DNA from: Pedobacter sp. Leaf216
GTDB lineage: Bacteria; Bacteroidota; Bacteroidia; Sphingobacteriales; Sphingobacteriaceae
Assembly: GCF_001421515.1 (NCBI RefSeq)
Contig: NZ_LMKM01000006.1
Span: 78,307 to 142,306 of the forward strand
Length of the DNA stretch: 64,000 nucleotides
Direction of reading: 5' to 3'
The translations under genes and the position numbers were made by a program. The notes beneath the pieces were generated by a model, which did not search any database, was not told the origin of the DNA, and saw only the letters and a list, made by a program, of their open reading frames with translations. Numbering within the stretch: position 1 is the first letter of the stretch; each line of letters begins with the position of its first letter. Positions 17,915-28,172 of the stretch are shown here, one piece after another.

Positions 17915-18727
17915 ATGTCAAACACAAAAACAATTTTGATTACCGGAGCAGGCTCTGGTTTCGGAGAAGGCGTAGCCATAGGATTAGCTAAATTGGGCCA
18001 CAAAGTAATCGCAGGCGTGCAAATTTCACCACAAGTAACCCCATTACGCGAAAAAGCAATTGACCTGGGTTTACAGGATAATTTAAGGGTTGAGAAACTG
18101 GATATCCTTGATGAATACGATGTTGCTTATGCATTAACTTGGGACATCGACGTATTGTTCAGCAATGCAGGTATTGGTGAAGCGGGTCCGGTATTCGAAA
18201 TTCCTTTGGGCCTGGTTCGCAGGAACTTTGAAACCAACGTATTCGCACCATTAAACCTTGCACAAAAATTTATCAATCAGTTCATCGTTGGCAAGAAAAA
18301 AGGTAAAGTTGTATTCACCTCTTCAATGGGCGGATTGTTCACACCTGCGGGATTCGGTATATATGTTTCCACAAAACATGCGCTTGAGTCTATCGCTGAG
18401 GCTTTACAACAGGAAGTGAAACAGTTCGGCATTCAGATTCAAACCGTGAATCCGGGTCCATACTTAACCGGTTATAATGAGACTATGGCTGAAACACCAT
18501 TCCGCTGGTTAAATGATGAAGTTAACTATACCAAAAAAGCAGAACTTAAAGCTGTCTTTGATGCAATGCTTGGTGTGCCTGAAGGAAGACTGGATCCAAA
18601 CGAAATGATAGATGCGATGATTGAAATTGTACCGTCTGAAACCGGAAAATTCAGAAATGTCGTACCTAAAGCAATCGAGGACATGCTTAAGGAAAATCAA
18701 AAAAATGCATGGGAAGCAACGATATAG
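17915..18727 (+). CDS. SDR family oxidoreductase
   Basis: A 270-residue classical SDR with TGAGSGFG, SNAGIG and YVSTK. It belongs to a different subgroup from the SDRs at 11933 and 19914 (no LLLGxDA tail; it ends with a RNVVPKAIEDML helix). The neighbouring GlcG-like gene shares its transcript. The substrate is unknown. A weak hairpin (AGGCACCT/AGGTGTCT, 18744-18763) followed by T-rich sequence may end the operon. Confidence 0.92.
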   Translation: MSNTKTILITGAGSGFGEGVAIGLAKLGHKVIAGVQISPQVTPLREKAIDLGLQDNLRVEKLDILDEYDVAYALTWDIDVLFSNAGIGEAGPVFEIPLGLVRRNFETNVFAPLNLAQKFINQFIVGKKKGKVVFTSSMGGLFTPAGFGIYVSTKHALESIAEALQQEVKQFGIQIQTVNPGPYLTGYNETMAETPFRWLNDEVNYTKKAELKAVFDAMLGVPEGRLDPNEMIDAMIEIVPSETGKFRNVVPKAIEDMLKENQKNAWEATI

Positions 18728-18831
18728 GTTGTTAAGTAGTAATGGAGGCACCTATCAGGTGTCTCTTTGCTTTTACCCATAAATTACAACAATCCACCTA
18801 ATTGACGATTAAGATCTAAAAGCATTGAATT

Positions 18832-19833
18832 ATGAATACCGGAAAATATTACAGTCTTTCTCATTTCATTCCATGGTCAAGAAGGTTTATTTACTTCATG
18901 ATTATTGTCAGCACGATTCCATGCCTGCTTTACTATTTTCTGGACTTTAAGTGGCTTGCAATTCCCTGGGTACCTGTGGCCCTGGTCGGTACGGCGGCAT
19001 CTTTCATTGCTGGGTTTCGTAACACCCAAACCTATAACCGGGCCTGGGAGGCGAGACAGATCTGGGGCGGCATTGTAAACTCCAGCCGCAGCTGGGGTGT
19101 AATGGTTACGAGTTTTATTAAATCAAGTGGTGAACAGGAGCAGGAAATCCACAAAAAATTAATCTATAGGCATCTGGGATGGCTGACTGCATTGAGGTTT
19201 CAGTTGCGGGAATCCAGAAGCTGGGAGAATGTTAAAACCAAAAACAGCTACGTTGAGTATTCCAAATATTTCACCGTACCGGAATGGGAGAGCGAGATAA
19301 CAAAAGAGCTTAAAGCCTTTTTAGACCCCTCGGAGCTGGATTTCATCCTGACAAAAAGCAACAGGGCAACGCAGCTTATAAAGAAACAATCTGAGCAGCT
19401 TCGGGCGTTAAATCAGGCGGGCAATCTCTCGGGATATGAATACGTAGAACTGGAACGGTTGCTGAAGGATTTGTACGATCTGCAGGGAAGAAGTGAACGG
19501 ATTAAGAACTTTCCTTACCCGAGACAGTTCGTGAGCATCAGCTTTTATTTCATATACCTGCTGGCGCTTATGCTACCGCTTGGATTCTTAAGTGAGTTCT
19601 CCAAACTGGGAACGGAGTATATATGGTTGACCATTCCGGCAAGCGTTATTGTTGGATGGATGTTTCTGGTGCTGGAATCTGTAGGTGAGAGTACGGAGAA
19701 TCCATTTGAAGGAAATGCGAATGACACCCCCATTACCAGTATTTCAAGAACGATTGAAATTGATTTAAGAGAAATGATTGGTGAGCAGAACATACCTCGG
19801 CCACTTACTCCGGTGAATGATATTCTGATGTAG
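18832..19833 (+). CDS. Bestrophin family ion channel
   Basis: A 333-residue membrane protein with the bestrophin pattern: N-terminal WSRRFIYFMIIVSTIPCLLYYF, FRNTQTYNRAWEARQIWGGIVNSSRSWG (the RW-rich cytoplasmic segment), and a C-terminal half with two further hydrophobic segments and NPFEGNANDTPI. Bacterial bestrophins are pentameric channels, cation-selective in the characterised Klebsiella protein. Its physiological role here is unknown. It stands between two SDR genes on the same strand, with about 100 bp upstream and 80 bp downstream. Confidence 0.9.
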   Translation: MNTGKYYSLSHFIPWSRRFIYFMIIVSTIPCLLYYFLDFKWLAIPWVPVALVGTAASFIAGFRNTQTYNRAWEARQIWGGIVNSSRSWGVMVTSFIKSSGEQEQEIHKKLIYRHLGWLTALRFQLRESRSWENVKTKNSYVEYSKYFTVPEWESEITKELKAFLDPSELDFILTKSNRATQLIKKQSEQLRALNQAGNLSGYEYVELERLLKDLYDLQGRSERIKNFPYPRQFVSISFYFIYLLALMLPLGFLSEFSKLGTEYIWLTIPASVIVGWMFLVLESVGESTENPFEGNANDTPITSISRTIEIDLREMIGEQNIPRPLTPVNDILM

Positions 19834-19913
19834 AATTACAATTCGTTCATCAACAGCATTAAAGGATTTCCGGAGTTTTTTGGAGGGTATTTTAGATAAT
19901 AAAAAGAGAAATT

Positions 19914-20750
19914 ATGAAAAAGCAAAAAATATGGCTGATAACCGGTGCATCAAGAGGTTTTGGCCTGGATATCACTAAAAAGGTATTGGAGTCTGGGGAC
20001 AAGGTGATCGCAACTGTGCGAAAAGACGCGAAGGGTCTGGAAGAACATAAGGATAATAAGGACTTGTATATTGTCGAAATGGACGTTACAGATGAGGCCA
20101 AGGTTAAAAAAGCCGTTCGTAGAGGCATTACTCATTTTTGGGGGATCGACGTGGTGGTGAATAATGCCGGGTACGGGTTGCTTGCAGCCATTGAGGAAGG
20201 AACGGATGCGGAGGTGAAAAGAAATTATGAAGTAAATGTCTTCGGAACTCTAAACGTTATCAGGGCGGTATTGCCTTTCATGCGTAAACAGGGTTCCGGT
20301 CATATTATTAATATTTCCTCCCTTGGCGGTCTTGGTGCAAGTATCGGATGGGGATTATATGGTTCGACTAAATTTGCGATTGAAGGGATCACTGAAAGTC
20401 TTGCGCTGGAGCTGGCGCCTCTGGGCATAAAAGCAACAGTCGTGGCTCCAGGTTTTTTCAGAACTAATTTCCTTGATGAGTCCTCCTTAACCAGATCTGA
20501 ACAGGTAATAGAAGATTATGCAGACACCGTTGGCAAGATGCGTGGATTTGCGACCAAAGCAAATTATAACCAGCCTGGTGATCCTGCTAAGCTTGCAGAT
20601 GCCTTTATCAAACTTGCCTCGTCTGAAAACCCGCCAGTCCACCTTCCTTTGGGGAAAGATGCCATTAAGCGCTTCAGGGATAAGGTGGCCGCTTTTGAAA
20701 AAAATATTGAAGAGTGGCTTGAAGTTATCGCCGGAACGGACCTTCAGTAA
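19914..20750 (+). CDS. SDR family oxidoreductase
   Basis: A 278-residue classical SDR with TGASRGFG, NNAGYG and YGSTK. It is the near-duplicate of the SDR at 11933 (shared FFRTNFLDESSL and NQPGDP segments) but lies on the opposite strand 7 kb away and lacks motif A upstream. It may share the bestrophin transcript. The substrate is unknown. Confidence 0.92.
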   Translation: MKKQKIWLITGASRGFGLDITKKVLESGDKVIATVRKDAKGLEEHKDNKDLYIVEMDVTDEAKVKKAVRRGITHFWGIDVVVNNAGYGLLAAIEEGTDAEVKRNYEVNVFGTLNVIRAVLPFMRKQGSGHIINISSLGGLGASIGWGLYGSTKFAIEGITESLALELAPLGIKATVVAPGFFRTNFLDESSLTRSEQVIEDYADTVGKMRGFATKANYNQPGDPAKLADAFIKLASSENPPVHLPLGKDAIKRFRDKVAAFEKNIEEWLEVIAGTDLQ

Positions 20751-21120
20751 AAGGGAGTAAACCCGAGGTCATTTCTGTCTGTTGTTTTCCACAGAAATTG
20801 TTGCACTGGATGCCTACCATTCGAATCATTCCCATTACTGAAAAGATGATGGTAATTTTCGACATTATTGCTTAAGCCCTGGGAGATTAAACGAAATATT
20901 GCATTCGCAATCCCCAAATTAGGTGTGCACTTCGGGTCGGGCAATTCCTTTTCCGGCGGAGTCAAATCGCTAATTTTATAAATTATTATCAACCACCAAT
21001 TTGACTGTTAAGAAAATAGGGAATTACCTGCGCAAAGACGCGTTCCGAATGCCCTCCAGTTGGGCACGAACCGCCACCTTCCAGGGGGGTGGATATTGGA
21101 GCAATGATTTAAATTTTGCT
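20751..21120. other. Intergenic region without recognised gene
   Basis: About 370 bp between the SDR and the sensor kinase. A frame continuous with the kinase extends from 21001, but it encodes no recognisable domain and precedes a better signal-peptide start at 21121. I see no RNA gene or repeat here. Confidence 0.5.
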
Positions 21121-24100
21121 ATGAGATACATCTGGCTGTTGCTTATACTGATTAACTCTTCTGCAGCGGCGACTGTTCCACTGGATATTTTTTTCAAAAA
21201 AATCAATGTGGATCAGGGCCTTTCCCATAAAAAAGTAAACTGTATAATTGAAGACAAGCGGGGATTTATATGGTTTGGGACCGAAGATGGCCTTAACCGT
21301 TACGATGGTCGGTCGATCACCTACTTCAGGCATGTCCATAACGATAAGACGACAATTTCAGGAAATATCATAAAGGATCTTTATGAAGATTCCGATGGGG
21401 TAATCTGGATTGCCACACAGGATGGCGGGATGAGCAGGTATGATTACCGTTTACCTGCCCGGAAGCAGTTTAAACAATTTAGTTACGATATCCATAACCC
21501 GCGGGGTATTCCGGAAAATGGCATCAATAAGATAGTCGAGGACAGATACAATTACCTTTGGCTTGGAACGAACAGCTCCTTTGCTGTGCGGTACAACAAA
21601 CGATCCGGGTTATTTGATACTCCGGTAAAGAAGGGGACCAAATGTGTGCTCGCCTTAACTATGGGAACTAGCGATACATTACTGGTTGGCCGCGCCGGCG
21701 GAGGTTTGCTCAAGATAAATACAAGGGATTTATCCTATAAGTCCGACGACAGGTATGAGGATCTATATGCCCCGCTCCCCCATGCCAGTATTACCGCGAT
21801 GTTCAGAGATAAAAAGGATGGCATCTGGCTTGGGTCATGGGATAAGGCAGTCTACAGACTTGCGGGAAATGGTTTGCGGGAAAGCGTATATGGCGCGGCG
21901 TTCAAGAGTGCCAATATTGCAATGGATGAATACCAATCGTTTGCCGAAGACGTGGACGGAAAAATATGGATGGCGGGACGGAGAACCGGACTCATCTTAT
22001 TTGATCCCGCTAGTAAACGCCTGGTAAGCTTAAGGCATGAAAAGCAGAATGCGGGAAGCTTGAGTGATGACCATGTGAATACGGTTTTCAAAGACCGTCA
22101 TGGAATTATTTGGATAGGGACAGATAACGGCGTGAATATGCATAATCCGTTATTCTCCCCTTTTGAACAGCATGTACTGAAAAAAAATGATTCGGACGTC
22201 ACCATCTATGACTTTTACAAAACCGCGAAGGGAGATCTGTTAATAGGTACCAGCAACGGACTTTATATAAAGGAGAAACACAGCGGACTGATTCGCCATA
22301 AAAAGTTAACTTATCTGGGACAGCCTTTATCTGTAACCTATTTTTTCATGGATATGGATAAACAATTCTATATCGGCACCGACTTCACACTCTTCAGATA
22401 TAACCTTTATACAGGCACATTAAGCACTTTAGCAAATACGTCTCAAGATCCGGTTATGAAAAAGCTGATCAACTCGCGTATCGTTTCGGTGATCAGGGAT
22501 ACAATTGATCATCACCCGGTCCTGATCGTATCACCCTATGGACATTACTTGACTTATTATGATCTGGTTGAAAAGAAATGGACCTCAAGAGCGGATTCAG
22601 TAAAGAAAATTATCAAGAGATACGATATTAAAGACAATATGATACGGAAAATCTATAAAGGAAAGCAACAGCATGTGTGGTTAGCAAACTTCAAGGCCGG
22701 GCTTGGCGAATGGAGCGAAAAAACAGGGAATGTAAAATACCACATCAATGACCTAAATAATCGCTATTCGTTGAGCAGCAACAATGTGTTTGATATGATT
22801 GAGGATTTAAGTAATAATTTGTGGGTAAGCACTTACGGTGGGGGCATCAGTTATTTCAACGGCAAGCAGCAGCGATTCTATCATATAAACGAATCCAGCA
22901 ATCTTTCCGAAGGTCTGCAGGTGGATGCTCAGAATAAACTTTGGATGCTTTGTAATGGTCACGTGCATAAATATGACCCTGAAATAAACGTTTACAGCTG
23001 TTATGACATGCCGAGACTCCAAAAAACCGGAGGGCTTTCCGGTTATATGTATAGGGACGACGATGGAATTATTTATGCTTCAGGGGTAAATTACTTTATC
23101 ACATTCAACCCATCACAAGTGGCCAGGATTGACCATAACCCGAATATTTACTTTACAGATTTCAAGATTTTTAATACCTCTCACAATGAGTTACTTAAAG
23201 CGAAAACAATTCAGCTCCACCACACTCAGGATCAGATAACTATTGAATATGCTGCTCCTGAATATAGCGGGGATAACTTGCAATATGCCTATAAACTTGA
23301 AGGGTATGATCAGGGTTGGATTAATGCCGGTAAGCGAAATTTCGCGGAATATGCAAATTTGAAAGCTGGTATTTACCGCTTTGAGGTTAAGGCGACCAAC
23401 TGGCGTGGCACTTACGCCCGAAAGGTATCGGTAATCAACATCATTATAAGCCCTCCATTTTGGTTAACAGGATGGTTTTGTACAACTGTATGTTTATTAA
23501 TGGCAGGCATTATTTATTTCATTTACCGCTATAGGATGAATATCCTTCTTCAACAGCAGGCGATCCGGAATGGTATTGCCCAGGATCTCCATGATCAGAT
23601 TGGTTCCACGCTAAGCTCAATCTCAGTTTACAGTGAAGTAGCAAGACGATATGCAGCGGGGAATCAGCAGAGTCAGATGAACGAGGTTCTGGATACGATC
23701 GGGATAACGGCTAATGAGATGATTCTTGAAATGAGTGATATTGTATGGGCCATTAATCCAAAAAACGATAACCTGTCCAGCCTACTGCAACGGATCACGA
23801 GTTACGCAGAACCGCTATGCAGGGCTAAGGGGATCAATTTTGTTTTCGAATACGATGAAGCATTCTCTATCACCAATATCGGTATGCAACAAAGAAAAAA
23901 TCTTTTTCTAATTTTAAAAGAGGCTATCAATAATGCAATCAAACATTCCGGTTGTAGAAATTTAACTGTGCATCTCTCTCAGCATGGAAGTTTTGCAGAA
24001 CTGAAAATTGCAGATGATGGAAAGGGGTTCAAAATGGAAATGCCAGGAGAAGGAAATCAGATAATCGGCAACGGAATGTTAAATATCAGAAACCGGGCAG

Positions 24101-24180
24101 ATCAGCTCGATGCCACAATAAATTACCAAAGCAATCCAGGAATGGGTACAACAATTAAAATTGTATTTAAAAATAAGTAG
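21121..24180 (+). CDS. Two-component sensor histidine kinase with periplasmic beta-propeller
   Basis: A 1019-residue protein beginning at the ATG at 21121, which gives a proper signal peptide (WLLLILINSSAAA). Periplasmic two-component-regulator propeller repeats follow to about residue 700, each with a DxxGxIWIGT-type element, then a Y_Y_Y domain (YKLEGYDQGWINAG) and a TM helix near 785-810. The cytoplasmic part has a HisKA_3 dimerisation domain with phospho-accepting His824 (AQDLHDQIGST) and an HATPase with N-box EAINNAIKHSG. Unlike hybrid PUL-type kinases it has no receiver or AraC domain; its partner is the LuxR-type regulator 47 bp downstream. Confidence 0.93.
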   Translation: MRYIWLLLILINSSAAATVPLDIFFKKINVDQGLSHKKVNCIIEDKRGFIWFGTEDGLNRYDGRSITYFRHVHNDKTTISGNIIKDLYEDSDGVIWIATQDGGMSRYDYRLPARKQFKQFSYDIHNPRGIPENGINKIVEDRYNYLWLGTNSSFAVRYNKRSGLFDTPVKKGTKCVLALTMGTSDTLLVGRAGGGLLKINTRDLSYKSDDRYEDLYAPLPHASITAMFRDKKDGIWLGSWDKAVYRLAGNGLRESVYGAAFKSANIAMDEYQSFAEDVDGKIWMAGRRTGLILFDPASKRLVSLRHEKQNAGSLSDDHVNTVFKDRHGIIWIGTDNGVNMHNPLFSPFEQHVLKKNDSDVTIYDFYKTAKGDLLIGTSNGLYIKEKHSGLIRHKKLTYLGQPLSVTYFFMDMDKQFYIGTDFTLFRYNLYTGTLSTLANTSQDPVMKKLINSRIVSVIRDTIDHHPVLIVSPYGHYLTYYDLVEKKWTSRADSVKKIIKRYDIKDNMIRKIYKGKQQHVWLANFKAGLGEWSEKTGNVKYHINDLNNRYSLSSNNVFDMIEDLSNNLWVSTYGGGISYFNGKQQRFYHINESSNLSEGLQVDAQNKLWMLCNGHVHKYDPEINVYSCYDMPRLQKTGGLSGYMYRDDDGIIYASGVNYFITFNPSQVARIDHNPNIYFTDFKIFNTSHNELLKAKTIQLHHTQDQITIEYAAPEYSGDNLQYAYKLEGYDQGWINAGKRNFAEYANLKAGIYRFEVKATNWRGTYARKVSVINIIISPPFWLTGWFCTTVCLLMAGIIYFIYRYRMNILLQQQAIRNGIAQDLHDQIGSTLSSISVYSEVARRYAAGNQQSQMNEVLDTIGITANEMILEMSDIVWAINPKNDNLSSLLQRITSYAEPLCRAKGINFVFEYDEAFSITNIGMQQRKNLFLILKEAINNAIKHSGCRNLTVHLSQHGSFAELKIADDGKGFKMEMPGEGNQIIGNGMLNIRNRADQLDATINYQSNPGMGTTIKIVFKNK

Positions 24181-24227
24181 AAGACCATTAAATTAACCTT
24201 TCCGCTTAGTAGGGTCGAGTTTAAACC

Positions 24228-24830
24228 ATGAGCATACGCATAGCCATTTTCGATGACAACAAAAATATCAGGAACAGTATCATCCTGTTACTCAAAATCG
24301 AGGCCGACTTCGAGATTGTCGGATCATTTTCCGATGCGGTCAACTGCGTGGAGAAGGTGTTGTCCTGTCAGCCTGATATTGTTTTGATTGATATTGAGAT
24401 GCCGCAGGTTAACGGTATTGAGGCGGTGAAAAAAATTAAAAAAGAGTTTCCGGAAATAGACATCATCATTCAGACCGTTTTTGAGGACGAAGACAAAATT
24501 TTCGCGTCATTGAAAGCTGGCGCCACATGTTATGTTTTAAAAAACATGCTCTCAAATGTCGGAGAGGCCATCAGGGAAACCTATTTAGGGGGCGCAACGA
24601 TGATGTCCTGGGTTGCCCGTGAAATTCTCAATATATACCACCGCCCTCTCCAGGTCAAAGAACATCCTTCGAGTGATAAACACCTGGGCGATCGAGACCG
24701 CGAAGTTCTGGGTCAACTTCTTATTGGTCTAAGTGTTACAACCATCGCCGAAAAGTTGAAAACGAGTCCTGAGCTATTGAAAAGCCATGTCAAGGAAATT
24801 TATCATAAACTTCACCTGGTCAGTCGATAA
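24228..24830 (+). CDS. LuxR/NarL-type response regulator, C-terminus shortened
   Basis: A 200-residue response regulator: receiver domain with acidic pair D9-D10, phosphorylated Asp55 (DIVLIDIEMPQ) and K105-type lysine, then a LuxR HTH (LGDRDREVLGQLLIGLSVTTIAEKL). The frame stops at VSR, about 15 residues before the usual end seen in the paralogue at 33627. An alternate frame just downstream reads GRKDLTNMAVKLGAI, which looks like the missing C-terminal helix, so a frameshift near 24815 is likely. It is the partner of the kinase upstream. DNA binding may be impaired. Confidence 0.85.
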   Translation: MSIRIAIFDDNKNIRNSIILLLKIEADFEIVGSFSDAVNCVEKVLSCQPDIVLIDIEMPQVNGIEAVKKIKKEFPEIDIIIQTVFEDEDKIFASLKAGATCYVLKNMLSNVGEAIRETYLGGATMMSWVAREILNIYHRPLQVKEHPSSDKHLGDRDREVLGQLLIGLSVTTIAEKLKTSPELLKSHVKEIYHKLHLVSR

Positions 24831-25004
24831 GTTTACAGGAAGAAAGGATTTAACCAATATGGCCGTTAAACTTGGAGCCATACATTCACCTTCCGCTACA
24901 GGTAATTTTTCTCAAATATAAACGAGTGAACGATCTTTAAGAATTAAGAGCAGCACCGTTTCACCAATTGGGAGGGACAGCGCTGCTCAAATACTTTTTA
25001 TTCT

Positions 25005-25769
25005 CTACTGGCGCAGCACTAGGTTAGTGAGGGCGATGGTATACTCCCGACGTTCTTTTTCCCACAAAATGGAATAGGTTTGTGGATATAAGCCCGTTTC
25101 TGAAATTGTGCCCAGCTTTGCTACCGGTAAATCTACGTTAAGCTTTTGCTTCAGGTAATCAATGGCGATCATGGGCTCCATGAAGATAAATTTTCCATTG
25201 TAAGATCCATAGATAAAGGTCGAAGTGAAGTCTTTTCCATGGTATTCATGTGATGTTGTATCAAACCAGTGTTTCCCCATTTTAGCCTGATTCGGACCAG
25301 GTATATAATTCTTAGGTATAGAGGCAGCCGGAGGTAAGATATCAATTTTTGGGTCCTCCAAGGTTATTTCATTTCTTTCGCGTTCGGTGATCATGTAGTA
25401 ATGTATATCGAAATGAGGAACATCGTAAACATGCTCTGGGCCATGTCCTAAAACCGAATAATCAAATGAAATGTGCTTGATTAGGCTTTGATTATCTGCG
25501 GGCATCGGAAGTGAAAACTCTGCATTTTGAGCAGGCAACCCATCAAGCGCATCTTCGGTGAATGTAAAACCGACTTGTTTAACGCTACCATCTCTATTTT
25601 TGGATATGTATGTGCGCGCTTTACCATTACCGACAGCTACAAACTCACCGTAACTTATCGCCGGAACTTGCTCGTTAGTACCTTCGTTTTTACTACACGA
25701 TGCGATAATGAATAAAACAGAACCAATAGAAAGCAATCTAAATGTTTTTAAAAAATTAGTCTTGAACAT
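25005..25769 (-). CDS. DUF5602/TTHB210-like lipoprotein
   Basis: A 254-residue lipoprotein (signal ending FIIASC). The mature protein carries YGEFVAVGNGKARTY, SFDYSVLGHGPEHVYDVPHFDIHYYM and a later GKHWFDTTSHEYHGKDFTSTFIYG. These His-rich segments are typical of the TTHB210-like/DUF5602 family, whose function is unknown; the conserved histidines hint at metal binding. It is the second gene of an operon with another lipoprotein 26 bp upstream. Confidence 0.75.
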   Translation of the reverse strand: MFKTNFLKTFRLLSIGSVLFIIASCSKNEGTNEQVPAISYGEFVAVGNGKARTYISKNRDGSVKQVGFTFTEDALDGLPAQNAEFSLPMPADNQSLIKHISFDYSVLGHGPEHVYDVPHFDIHYYMITERERNEITLEDPKIDILPPAASIPKNYIPGPNQAKMGKHWFDTTSHEYHGKDFTSTFIYGSYNGKFIFMEPMIAIDYLKQKLNVDLPVAKLGTISETGLYPQTYSILWEKERREYTIALTNLVLRQ

Positions 25770-25795
25770 GTTTACTTGATTTAAGAGATAAAAAA

Positions 25796-26581
25796 TTATT
25801 TTATGGCGACAGGTTCATTATAAATAAAATCGTCCATGACAACGATGTCATTTGATGCGCCATCGCGGACGCCAGAGGCCAGAACTGAATTCCCTGAAAT
25901 GATCCGCACTCGGGTAATTCTCAGCTTGTGTGTATGCAAACCAATGAAGGAGAACTTTTTGTCTGCAGCCTGGGCTTTGACTACACCGATAAGCTTAGAC
26001 CCGTCATAGATTGCGACAACAGTAGCGTCTGTATTGTCAACGTCGGAGAAGATAAGGCCAAAGGAAGTCACGTAAGCGGGAGTATTGGTTCCTGGTACCA
26101 TAAAGCGTATTTCGCTTGTGGTGGTTCCTTTCGGGCTAAATAACTTGTTTTTGCTAAATTGGGCAAATTGCCTTCTGAAGGCTGTGTCGATTTCCGCAAA
26201 ACTTTTGTCGCTGACTAATAATGCCGCATCATTGGGTGCAAAAACCAATCCGCGTTTTCGGGCATCTGGGGCTGATGGGTCGATACTATTGAAGAAGTTT
26301 GTCGGGAATAAACGCGGACTGATAAAATCGTCGGAAACTCCGTCCCAGTTAATTTCTCTGCGACCATTCACTGCCCCCACTGGGACGGTATTCAATGTAG
26401 GTCCGGCATGGCTACGAAATTGATTGAGCTTGGAAATAATTGCGCTGCTATCCCCTGCCGCAGCGGTAACTTCAATATCCCGGTTTTCGAAAGTGGGTTG
26501 CTGATCTCCATTTTTGTCACAGCTGCTTAGTGTCCATGCAAGTAGGGCAAGGCCTATCGATTGCTTTAATAAATTTTTCAT
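25796..26581 (-). CDS. Hypothetical lipoprotein
   Basis: A 261-residue protein with a lipoprotein signal (LAWTLSSC). The mature part contains RREINWDGVSDDFISPRLFPTN and a C-terminal beta-rich segment ending FIYNEPVAIK, reminiscent of secreted PEP-CTERM-like proteins that contain a jelly-roll domain. No enzyme motif was seen. It is the first gene of the operon with the DUF5602 lipoprotein, and the two likely share a location in the outer membrane or periplasm. Confidence 0.7.
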   Translation of the reverse strand: MKNLLKQSIGLALLAWTLSSCDKNGDQQPTFENRDIEVTAAAGDSSAIISKLNQFRSHAGPTLNTVPVGAVNGRREINWDGVSDDFISPRLFPTNFFNSIDPSAPDARKRGLVFAPNDAALLVSDKSFAEIDTAFRRQFAQFSKNKLFSPKGTTTSEIRFMVPGTNTPAYVTSFGLIFSDVDNTDATVVAIYDGSKLIGVVKAQAADKKFSFIGLHTHKLRITRVRIISGNSVLASGVRDGASNDIVVMDDFIYNEPVAIK

Positions 26582-27063
26582 ATTGATTAATGTAATTTCT
26601 TAGGCCAAAATTGCTTTGGATCTGGTACAACTACAATCACCTAAAATGGGCAGAATCTCACCAATATCTATATTCCCACTAACCAGATCGTTAATGAATA
26701 CAAAACAGACCTATTTCTCACACGATCAATAGAGGCATTGAATGGTGTTAGGAATTAACCTTTTCATTTATACCAGCATGAGCTGACAACAACTGAATCC
26801 AATCCCAATTTATTAAAATACGTATGTTTCTATGAAAATAAATCACTTAAGAACACCTCGCTTCTTAAAACCAGAATAATCACAGGATAGGACCACTATT
26901 TTAAAGCCATCATTATACATATTTTTCCTTCGATCATGTTAAAGCATTGATCAAGGTTAACTGCTCAACGCGCTGGCATTTCGGGAGAGAGTTCATTGGG
27001 CCACGCTGAGCATTTGAGCCGATCATTTCAGGGGCAGTATATCATCTGGTAACACGGGAACGG
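26582..27063. other. Intergenic region without recognised gene
   Basis: About 480 bp between the lipoprotein operon and the 3' end of the hydrolase gene. It is AT-rich with many stops in all frames. I see no recognisable gene, RNA or strong repeat. It probably holds the promoter of the lipoprotein operon. Confidence 0.5.
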
Positions 27064-27951
27064 CTACCAGAATTTCGATTGGTTGGTCTCAATCCAGTTT
27101 TGGATGTATTTAGCTTCCTCTTGCCAGCCTTCCTGCCCCAACACAAAATGGTTGTGTAGAGGCATCTCTTTATAATCTACAATGTATTCTTTGGACTTAT
27201 ATTTTTTATAGTTTTTGTAATTCAACCTCGCTGGTATAATATGATCTTGGCTGCCCGAGAGGATGAGTAGCGGTGCATGAGGCTTTTTATAATCAATTTT
27301 CGCATCCTTTGTTAACGCACCCCTGGCAACCCTTTTTGATTCAGGAATTACAAATTTGTTATAGGAGTCCTGCTGCTCAGAGACAGACATTCCATTTGTA
27401 AAGGTGTAACTCCAATGCTTCAGGGACATCATATAATTGTTGTTCCTTTTTGTAAGGTAGCCCAGGGGTCTGAACACCGACTTTAAAAACGAATACTTCA
27501 AAGTTATTATGCCTCTTGGTGGTAGTGAATGAATAACTACACCGCCTTTAGCTACGTTCTTGGAGAGCAGGTTCTGAACAATCAGCCCACCCAGAGAGTG
27601 TCCGATAAGGATTGGTTTTTCTTCTAAGCCTCGAATGATCTTTTCATAATGATTAATCACCTGGCCAAGGGAAGCCTCGGATAAGGGCTTGTTGGGGTCT
27701 AGACGAAGCTGTTCCACAGTCGAATTTTTGTAAAGACTCGGGGGCACGATAACCTGATACCCTAATTCTTCAAAATAAGTTTTCCAATTATCCCACACAG
27801 TGTGGTGAACAAACGCTCCGGTTACAAATACTATTGTTTTTGAGTGTTTAGTAACAGTCTGCCCGGTTACTTGAGCGATAGCACTCATTAGCGGATTACC
27901 CAGGATAACCATAAGGGAAAGGAAAACCAGTTTTTTTAATTTAAAATTCAT
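27064..27951 (-). CDS. Secreted alpha/beta hydrolase
   Basis: A 295-residue protein with a signal peptide (residues 1-27, ending AIAQ). It has the alpha/beta-hydrolase fold: FVTGAFVHHTVWDNW (oxyanion region), the nucleophile elbow LIGHSLGGLIVQ, the acid in LSGSQDHIIP and a C-terminal His in LHNHFVLG. It could be an esterase or lipase acting in the periplasm. The substrate is not predictable. It is transcribed alone with a motif A site 143 bp upstream. Confidence 0.87.
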   Translation of the reverse strand: MNFKLKKLVFLSLMVILGNPLMSAIAQVTGQTVTKHSKTIVFVTGAFVHHTVWDNWKTYFEELGYQVIVPPSLYKNSTVEQLRLDPNKPLSEASLGQVINHYEKIIRGLEEKPILIGHSLGGLIVQNLLSKNVAKGGVVIHSLPPRGIITLKYSFLKSVFRPLGYLTKRNNNYMMSLKHWSYTFTNGMSVSEQQDSYNKFVIPESKRVARGALTKDAKIDYKKPHAPLLILSGSQDHIIPARLNYKNYKKYKSKEYIVDYKEMPLHNHFVLGQEGWQEEAKYIQNWIETNQSKFW

Positions 27952-28093
27952 TTTTTTATTCTTTAATATTGATTCACGAAAACACGTTCGAAACCTGTAT
28001 AGGAAGATTCCGTTCTAATTCTGCTTTGAAGGAAAACCTCTAGTAAAGTTCTGCAAACCAGCCGCTCTGGGATAAGCAATAACAAAGGTGTCC

Positions 28094-28110
28094 TTATGAA
28101 TTACAAAGCT
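28094..28110 (-). promoter_or_regulatory. Motif A operator-like site
   Basis: TTATGAATTACAAAGCT lies 143 bp upstream of the hydrolase start at 27951. An ACAAAGGTG half-site lies about 20 bp away. Confidence 0.45.
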
Positions 28111-28172
28111 TGAATCCCCCTCAATAAGCTCCCTCATGATAATTGGTTAGGTCAGGATCCAATGCTTAAATT

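Noticed and set aside
20925..20945. AGGTGTGCACTTC near 20920 resembles the presumed IS end at 63900
   Set aside because: Only about 13 bases agree, with no flanking repeat or transposase at 20.9 kb; chance is more likely.
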